Below are positions 23,201-33,179 of a stretch of 64,000 nucleotides of DNA, piece by piece (position 1 is the first letter of the stretch; each line of letters starts with the position of its first letter). The position numbers and the translations under genes are program-made. The notes under the pieces were generated by a model. The model worked only from the letters and a program-made list of their open reading frames with translations. It searched no databases and was not told the origin of the DNA. Origin of the DNA: Euglena gracilis (taxonomy: Eukaryota > Euglenida > Euglenophyceae > Euglenales); the NCBI GenBank assembly GCA_039621445.1, contig CP154954.1:65864891-65928890 (forward strand), read 5' to 3'.

Positions 23201-26200
23201 CGACACCGCCGCTGCGCAGCGCTTTCCACCACCGCGTGTCCTCGTCGCCCCATTGCAAACGGTCGCAGAACAGGGGTGGTGGGACTATGGAGCGCGTATT
23301 TTGTGGATATATCGCATATGCAGCGCATATTTCGTTGTTTTTTGGTAAAAATTCACATCTCACATTTCGCATTTTCTTCAGGGAATCTCCACAGCATATT
23401 GCAATTTCCATGATATTCTCTCTGCATATTTTATGGGCTATTTTGGGCAGTGTTCTACAACCCCCAAACCCTGCACAATCAATTACCCTGCAAATGATGT
23501 CACCCCAATTAATACCTCCCCCAGAAGAAATTTTAACCAACTGTCCAACTAATAGCCCCCCCCCCTCCTCCATCCAAACCCTCCTCAACCTCAAAACACG
23601 AGGGTCAGATCAAATTCACTCCTTGGCCACGTGACTGTTTTAGGAGGAAACGTTTGTCTTCTTTCGCCACTGGGACAATCAGCAAAGTTTGTGCTGGGGC
23701 AAAGAGCTATTCCCCAGGAATTGTTGACGTCCCTGACCAGATTAAAATGAATCACTGCGTGGTAAGTGGAACCAATTTTCGGTGCAAAAAATATCCCCAA
23801 ATAACCCCTAAATAACCCAAGAATAACCAAATAGCCCCCCCCCCCAATAATAGCCCCCTTCCCCGTGGGATTTCAACCAATTGTCCAGTTCATGTGAATG
23901 GGGCTATTAACTGGGGGCTTACGTCCACTGATCTCCCCCCTCAGGATTGGCCTGAATTTTGCGCATCGTGCTGCAGCAGAGCTGGCTGGGACTCTGTTGT
24001 GTGGGGCAGGGCCATGCCAGTGTGCACACACCATCACCACATCCCATGGGCTGGCAGAGGCTTTGGGGCTGGGGGTTGGGTATGACCCACAAAATTTTCA
24101 GGTGTCCCACTATTTAGTTTCCCTACTGTATGTGTATTCTGTGCACATACATGATACATCACGTGGATGGACACTCCGTACATGGCTTCCTACCGCCCCC
24201 AGTGCCCCCCCCTCAATTTCCATAGCCAGGAATCTTGGGTTGGGTTGTGATCTGCGGCTCAACAAGCTCTGCCCAGGCCCCATCTTGAACCACCTTTTGA
24301 AAAATGTGATGGCGGACGCTGCTGGCTGCATACACCCTGGGGCCACCACCCCCGGCCAAACAGTGAGCATTTGGGTGTACGGGATGCGACTGGTTTTTTC
24401 TGTCAAAACACACAAAGAAACATTGGTTTTTCTTTGGGAACTGTGCCCAACGATGGGTTCTAGTTTTTCGGTTTTGTGGTTCTGGTATTTTCTTTCAGTG
24501 TTGACAGTTTTTTTTCCAGTTTTTCCAGTTTTGACGTTTTTTCAAAACAAAAGTCACCTTCTTTCAGCCCAAATCGGTTGGTTATTGTCTCCTTTTGTAA
24601 GCCCGCTCAAATGTCTGGGTCTCACGGTGGTGTCGGCTGTGAGCTAATCCACACCCGACCAAACGGCGGCCCCAGCAGCCACCTGTACCTCCACTCCCTC
24701 TCCCCCAACCCCCTGACTGCCCCACCCCCCGACCTCGTCCAGGCCACCGAGTGCCTCGAGCGTGGGGTAGCGTGGTGCCGGGAGCAGGCCGTTGCTGCTG
24801 GGCGGCACTGCGTTTGGCTCAGCCTGCGGGCGCATGTAACGAGTATTGTTGGTTTTTCAGCTTCTGCTGTAAACCCCCCTATTTCAGTGCACAGGGTGTG
24901 CGCATTATTGGACCGTAGTTTCGGATCCTCATGGCGTGTCACTAATCTGGGCACTACCCGAAAGCAGTTCAGCGCAAAACGGCTTTTTGGAGCTTTTTTG
25001 ATTTCAAAAGGCTTTTTTGATTTCATTTCAATCCTCAAGTGATGTGACATTTATTTGGGCACTGCGCTTTTAAATGGGATTCATCATCCTCGCTTGTGGG
25101 CTTTCCGTATACTGGTATCACCCTCTTACAGAAACACAACCTTCGCAGAAATGAAGCTGTCGCGACTCTGTTCTTCGTCAGCGGCGATCAGCTGCGCTGA
25201 CCTGAGCTGGTGGAAATCCAAGCCACGGGGCCGCTCTGGCTGTTGTGGGTGGGCACCAAGCAAAAGCCTGTTGGGAAGCGGCAGGCGCTGCTGCGCATTG
25301 CCAGCGGCAAGTACGTCCCGCCGAGGGCACTTCCCACCTATCGGGCTTGGAGGTGACGCTCGTATGCCAACACATGCCCACCCGCTCATCAGGGTGCGAT
25401 GCACCACCGGGGGGGGGATTGAAGGCCGAAAAAATTGATTGGGAAAAAGTTGGCGTACAGAAATCCTGCCAATATTTTCCAGCCCTTGTTTGAAAATCCT
25501 GCCCATTTTTTCCCATTTTCCTCCAATTTTTTTGGTTGCCATGGAAGAAATCTTGCCATAACTGGACGTTTTCACATAAAAAATGCCAATTTTTTCCGGG
25601 CCGTTTTCAGGTTTGGCACCAATTTTTTCGGCTTCCAATTTTTTCGGTTCTAATTTTAGCTAGCCCCAATTCCGCCCCCCGGTATATCAGTCAAGGAGCA
25701 GGCATACAAAATGACAGGTGGGAATTGCAACAAGCAATGTGATTAATGAAATAATGAAATTTCAGTGTTCTTTTGCAGAAAGATTTCTCATGTTCTGGCA
25801 CCCCTGCACGCGATGCCTCTTTTAATTTGTCTTTCTCAAACACTCTCAAACTCTCGAGGTTATTATCTCGTGGCTTGGTCAGCTCACAATTTCCCCGTGT
25901 GAGACGGCGTGCCCTCCTTTCACAGCTGTGCGACATAGACCTCGCGCATTTCGGTCGCCGCCTCCTACAGGGGCGGCCCTTCGAGGCGGAGTTCCCTGGC
26001 AGGGCCAGCCTGTCACACGCGTCAGCCATGGCCCAGGGTGGGGGTGGAGGTTTCGGCCGGTCCATGCCTCCCGGGGACGCGTTCGCTCCAAAGCTCCTCA
26101 ATGGCGCGTTGGTGAGCGGGACCAGCCCAGTCCCTGCCACATCGCTGCCCCTTTGGCAGGCTGGCCCGCGGCCGAGAACGTCGTCCAACTGGATCCCCTG

Positions 26201-28190
26201 CTGTGTGAGATCGCCGGAGGTCGGCCTTCTCTGCCAGAAACCATGGATCCGGACCGAGCGCCAGACCACGTGCTTTGTGTGCTTTGGGTCTCGCGCTTCA
26301 TTTATTTGAATTGAACCCCCGAGAGAAAATAACTTGCAAGGATGCTTTTTAACTCAGAAAATCCCCAAAAGGGAGGAGGGGGGGTGTTCGATTGGGGTGG
26401 CCCGAGCCAAGCGCCACCCTGGGAGTCCCATGCCGAAGGGATCAGGTGTGAGTTGAGCCGAAGGGCCTAAATTGATGGGGCAAGTTTTTTTTACACGGGT
26501 GTTTTCTGGCCCCGAAACCATGACTCTCAAGAAAAGATCAAATATTCCGAAAGTTTGGGTGTTTTTGGTTTGGTTTTTTTGGTAGGTCTTTTTTGTGCTC
26601 CCTCCCCCCCTGATGGGCTTGTGGTGGGCAATTTTTGTTCATTGGTTTTATGTGTGACGGAGTTTTCTTGGAGGATCTTAGTTTCTTTCAAAAGGAAGGA
26701 AAATAGCATGGATGAGTTGGGGGTATTTTGGGTCAGTTTGGGGGTCGGATTTTCACCAACAATTCTTTGACCTGCCCCCCCCCCCACTCATAAACCCTCC
26801 CTTCCCACCAAAACATATCCTGGAAAGGGGGGGGTCATACCCTGCACACAGTGAGCCGTTATCGGAGTGCGTCACGGATCGATCGCATTCATTTGCTACA
26901 TTCGGGAAGCCGGAGACCGGCCTGCGCGCTGTGCTGGAGAATGCGCTCACCAACGCCCACCGCCACGGCCACCCGACCCACCCTGACCTCCGCTTTACCG
27001 CCAAACTGACGCCGCTCCTGACCATGCCATTGCTAAAGGGGTGCCCGCCCCCCCCCCCCCCCGCCGGGGGGTGAATGACTGGTGTGTGACTGCTTTTTGG
27101 CTCCAGACCCCCGCCCCAGGTTGGGGTCAGCCAGGATTGGCCGAAAGTGGCCGCCCGCCGCCGAAGTTGCCGTTTTTTTTTTCTTCACCATAATCCTTTG
27201 ATTTTTGGCCATTTTTGGCTAAATGGCTAAATTGACTGACCCTCGGGGGGGGGGGGGGAGAAGTGGATGACCGGTTTTTGAACAGTGACTGACTGGTTTT
27301 CTGAAAATGGAGAGTGACCCCCCCCCCCGGGAGTCGGTAAGCAATGGTATGCTCCCGACCGTAACCTGCGCCGCACACCCACCGCGCAGCCGCCTGACGT
27401 TCACCGTCACCAACCGTGCCCATCCCGCCCGCCCGCCACTGACCCCGGAACTGGTGAACAGTGTTAGGCTTGTGTGATTGGCCCCACAGTAGGGCAAGGC
27501 CAGTGTTGGATAGTGGGCTGCTGTGGCCTTCCTGTGGCAGGGAATGTTCCTGTCGGGACCCGTTCTTAGGTCTGCGAGGCATCTTTTATTATTATTTTAT
27601 TTTTATTATTTCTATTTATTTTGCCAAGGAATTTTTTTTTCCGACATATCGAAGACGTAACGATGTCTTTGCATCGAAACCCCACCGAAAAATCATCACC
27701 CACCAGTTCCACATCAATTTCCATTGATTTTTGTCAAGCTTCACCAGTATTGTCTAGGCAATCACTGCAGAATGTCACTAGATCTGAGGGGACCCTATGC
27801 CCTGTCAGACAACAATTTTCCAGCCTCAAACCTCCCTCCCCCCCATTGACGAGACGAGTTTTAATTGTTTTGCAGTCGCATTTGGACGGTGACGTTTTTT
27901 TTTTGCCTGCGGAGGCTCAACACTGACTGGAAAGGGGCCAACGTGGCCGGTCCAAGGATTGATTTTTGCGTCATTGGCAGTTTTAGAGGGGCATCTTTGC
28001 GTTTTTTGAATTGGGTCGGGTCGGCCAGGGTGGGGTCCCCATGGGGCAGAGGAGTGGGTCAAGTTGCAGCCTTTTTCCAACTATCCCAAATTCCAACCTC
28101 TGCTGACCCCCCCAGAGCGCCATTATGCGCTGACCAGGTACCATTTTCCCGGGGGATCGGACACCGGATCACACACATACACACACACAT

Positions 28191-28273
<83 letters not shown>

Positions 28274-28503
28274 ACGCACACACACCACACACACCCATCC
28301 ACACACACACACACACACACGCACGCACGCACAAACACACACACACACACACGCACGCACGCACGCACCGCACACACACACACACACACACACACATATC
28401 ACACACACACACACACACACACACCACACACGCACACGCACACACCACCCACCCACCCACCCACCCACACCACACACCACACACACCACACACACACACA
28501 TGT

Positions 28504-28550
<47 letters not shown>

Positions 28551-31500
28551 ACACACACCACACACCACACACACACACACACATGTACGCACACACACAC
28601 ACACACGCACACAAGGATGTGCCAGCTCAGCCAGCAGGTTCGCAACCCATGCTCCGCCTGCCACTGCCCCCGTCCACCCTCCTTAGAGGCGAGGTGCAAC
28701 CCCTGAGCCCCGCCCTCTGCCCCCTCTCCGACCACCTCGGCATGCAGCACATCGGCCAGGCCGCCCGCGTCCATACCCGGCCCTCGGGCGCAGTCAATGT
28801 GTGTCCTTGGCAATGGCTACAAACTCTATCCCCCCAGGAAAACATGCCCGGTGTGTCATGTGCCCCCCAAGGGGGTTTTTTAGTCGTGACCCCGGGGGGG
28901 GAGGGGGGGTAGGGTGGGTGGGTCCGGCCGAGCCTCCCCCCCCCCCCGGGGGGTCCCCTCCCCCGAGGGGGGTGGGTTATATTGTTCGGAGCCGAAGGCT
29001 CGCGTTTTTTGGCCTTTTCGGGGAAAAGTGGGTTGGGTCTCCCGGGACCCCCCCCCCCGAGGCGGTCCCCCCGGTGACGTGCGGGCAGCCGGGACCCCGG
29101 TCTTAAAAAAAATCCCCTGCTCCTCCCCAATGTCTCATGGACCCCCTTGTCCAATGAGCACAACGGGGGGCGTCCGGACCGAGTTTGTCACCTTTTGCAG
29201 CAGAACAAACGCCCATGCAACCCATGTCCAATGAGTTTCCCCCGACGGACTGTCTAGATTGTCATTTTAGTGTTCAGTGTGCTGTGGGGGAGGTTAGAGG
29301 AAATGGCTGGGTCCCACAGGAAAATGGCAGGATATTTTATGGGGGGGGCTGGCCACGTGCCAATTGGCTGATATCTGGAGGGGGGGGATTTACTTGGTTG
29401 GAAGTTCCGGAAAAAAACTGGACACAATAATGGCTGCAAAAAGCCGGTCGCCCAGTCCCCCCCCCCCCCCGAGAACCGACCTCTCCTCTTCCTCCTCCTC
29501 CACAACCACCACCACCACAAATACCACCACCACCTCCTCTGGGTCTTTCAAAGAAATGTCTGGTCCCGGGCTCACAGCACAGGAAGTTGCCCCCCCCCCC
29601 CCGGATTCATTGGCCCGGAGGCCGCCCCCGGGATGCATCTCCGGCTGTCCCAGGCGGGTGACATGGTGGTCCTCGAGGCGTCCCTGGAGGTGACGCTCCA
29701 GCCTTTCGCGAGTGTCCCCCGCCCGCAGTGCAAGGAGGACACTGCGGTGGTGCCGCCCAACCTGCGCGTCTTTTGCGCCTGGGCTGTCGGGGGCCTTCGG
29801 CTGCACGACCCTGAAAGTGGGTGTTGATCCAGAGCACCGCAGTGCAGTGTGCAATTGCGCAACCCGAGTACCGCAAGGATGAATTGCTGGAAGTGGCCAC
29901 CCCCCCACCCCACCCACCCCAGCCCACAATTGTGGGTATTAAAACCCCAACACACATGGCGTCCATAGAAAATGCAGATCTCTGCTGCAAATGCAGATTT
30001 CCACAAATATCTACTCACATTTTTGTACTCAGATTTATATTGCAACACATATTTTTTATATTTGTATTTTATTCATACATATATATATATATATATATAT
30101 CTATATTCATAATATATATATATATGTATATATATTCATGTTAATTTTAAATTTATGTCAGGACAGACAGACTTCTGAAAGAGACGAAGAGTGCGGCTTC
30201 CGTGTCTCGCCTCTCTTGAACCGGCTCGCTCAGGCAAGCGTGCGGGAAGGGAAGGGATGGGAGGCACTGCTCCACCCGCCAGCCCCGCCCCATCGACGAC
30301 TCGCCAGTCGCCCGTCGCCTGCTGGTGCACACCCTTGCCCCGGGCCGACCCACCGTGGGAGGGGGCCAGAGGGGACACCGGCGTCCCAAAGGTCACCAGC
30401 ATTTCGACGAGGAGGTTGAGTCTGCTCTGCGAGAGGAGGTGGCCGTGCGATGTCAATGTGGACAGTTTGTCCTGTTTCCAAAGTCAAGGGTTATCCACCT
30501 GCCTTCCCAGAAATTGTCCCCAGAAAAATTTGCCCTCTCAGTCCATACAAGAATTACAGGAAGTGAAACATTTGGGAAAACACCTCAGTTTTCCCAAAGT
30601 AATTCCGCCATTTTATGAGCCAAGTGAAAGAAAACTACTCAGGCGCCGTCATGACTACAGACGTCCATGTTCGATTGACAGCATGTAAACCCCCCCCCAA
30701 AATAAGACCTGGGTCTTAGTTTTGGGTCCGTTTCTGGAAACCTCCAGGGGGGGGGTTATTTTTGGAGGGGGTTTATTTTGGGGGGGGGTCTTATTTGGTG
30801 CCTGACACAAACCCTCACCACAGTGAAAGATGTCTGGAAATGCAAAGCCAAAATACAAATGAGTTTTTAGTTTCACACAGACTACAAAAAAATTCCCTAT
30901 GACAGTTTTGGCTTACAGCACGAACGGGAGGGAAATCACTGCATCGTAGAACCATTCAGAGGAGAGAAAGGCGTCGAAGAGTCCCTTTTTTAACCCCCTT
31001 CTTTGTTTGGTGAGCATTTCTGCTGCCATTTTGTCAACCGAGTGCGAGCTCTCATGTCGGCTGGTTCTTGCTTTTCACTTCTTGATAAAATTTCCCGGAC
31101 GTTCTATTTCTCACATAAACTCACTTCTTAGTCGCTTCAAAGTCGGGTGACTCACCAATATGGGGATTACCACTCAAATTTCAGTGTTTTTACACCCGAA
31201 ATGAGGCATTTGCCACTCAAAATTAGGAATTTTCACATAAAATTAGGAATTTGGTCCTCAAAATTAGGAATTGGCACACTAAATTAGGAATTTGCCTCTC
31301 AAATTTCCAAATTGGCACGGTGGGTCGTGCAAGCGCAGCCCAGCCTTTCTTGGCCTGGCCCGGCCCGCAACGGGGAGCCGATGCGGGCCACGGTGACCGC
31401 CTTCGGGAAGAATGCAGAGGAGGTGGCGCAGTTCCTGGACAAGGCCGTCGCCGACGCGGATATCGTCATCCTTGGCCAGGGCCGGTTGATTTCCAGGCTC

Positions 31501-33146
31501 CTTTTTTCATGGGGACCCCCGCGGGTTGTCCGGCAACCACCCCTAAAAAATTTCTTCCCGACTCTTCCCACCTGAAATGATCGTCCTTCCTGTAAAATCT
31601 TACTTGAAAATCGCATTTACAGCCAATTTTTAGGGCCAACAGTCTGTCCCGTTGACCATGCCATTGTTTAGGTTGGCGGGGGGTTCCCCACTCACCAAAG
31701 CTGAACCAGCATCACAGGAAAGGTAACCCCCCCCCCCTGTCTAAGTACCACCCTTGTCTAAGCACCCACCCCCCCCCCCGGTTCTTACCCATCTTTTTAA
31801 AGGTCATCGTAACGGGGAGGTTTATTTTGTGTGCATTTTTAAGGGAATTTTCTCAAAAAGTTTGAAATTTCTGCAACTTCTGAGACCTGATTTGGTGAAG
31901 TGTTGTTGATTTCTGCATCCAAATGTGTGTGAGTTCAACAGTGGACCTCCAAAATAAGGGGGATTTTTCCTTTTTGGTGCGAAGCGCCGGATTTTTTTGC
32001 AGTCAAATTTTTCCCCCTTGTCTAAGCACCACCCCCCTGGTTCTTACCCATGTTTTGACAAAATAAGCACCTGGATTTTTTTTTGCAGTCAAATTTTTCC
32101 CACTTGTCTAAGCACCACCCCCCTGGTTCTTACACATATTTTGGCAAAATAGGCACCACCACCCCGGTTCTTACCCATCTTTTCCGGTGCTGAGGCAAGG
32201 GGGGGGGGGAGGTATGGGCGGCCAGGACAGATTTTTTTCTTTGGCGAAACATTTTTCCCTTCCGCGTCATGCCAGGGTGGTTGGGAGTGACTCCCCAGCT
32301 CCTGGATGGAGGGGGTCCAATCCCAGGCCTTCTCGCGTAGTCCCTCCCTGGGGCATTTTTTGCACTGTGAGTGAGTCATGATTTTTTTCAGCAGAATGTT
32401 TATTTTATTGCCAAACTGTCACAAAATAATAGTTTTGAAAAAGAGTGTTTTTTTTGGTTTCATGTTGGGGCTAGTTTGCTAAAACCCAGCAGAGAAATGT
32501 GCATTTGGTTGCCTGGGGAAGGGTGTCCGCCCCCCCAGGGGGGGGATGGTTGGGCTGGATGTATCCCTTACAAGGGGTTCACTCATATTTTCCGCGGCAC
32601 AGAGAAAATTTTCTGGCCCCAAAATGGCCTCCTGAAAACCTTTTGAATGATACTCGCAGAAAACTGTCCACTGCACCTGTCTTGCCGCTGATTTGTCTCG
32701 AACCTCCGTGCTCACTCAATCTCCCATTCGAGTAGGTGCGATGCAAACCTTTATTGGTCTCTGGGTCTGCACCCATTCGGTCAAATGGCCAATCCACATT
32801 TCAGGCGGCAGAGGTCGAAGTGTGTGGGCAGTGTTATGTTTGCACATATGTGGTACCCCCCCCCCCTTGCCCACCGACCAGTCACCTACGGCCGACCAGG
32901 GCCGACCAGGGCCGACCAGGGCCGACCAGGGCCGACCAGGGCCGACTTGCATGTGGTTGGCCGACCAAAGGGGAATGGATGAAGGAGTTCGGCAGCTTTC
33001 CCTCTGGAACAAGCACCTCTGATGATGCTGGGCGATGCTGGGCGATGCTGGGTGATGCTGGATTTTTGGAGACCAGAGGTGGGGTTCCGATGCAGGGCGT
33101 TGCTGGGCGATGCAGGGCGTTGCTGGGCGATGCTGGGCGATGCTGG

Positions 33147-33179
<33 letters not shown>

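Noticed and set aside
26003-26160. The short gene 2 A-J intron as another transposon insertion (TGGCAGGG/TGGCAGGC)
   Set aside because: The flanks match 7 of 8, but removal does not restore the frame without an extra one-base change, and all three genes have an intron near here.
28059-28912. Long ORFs of Thr-His or Cys-Val repeats on both strands
   Set aside because: They are translations of a (CA)n microsatellite; the same happens at 4745-5258, 41538-42362, 52701-53540 and 54708-55142.
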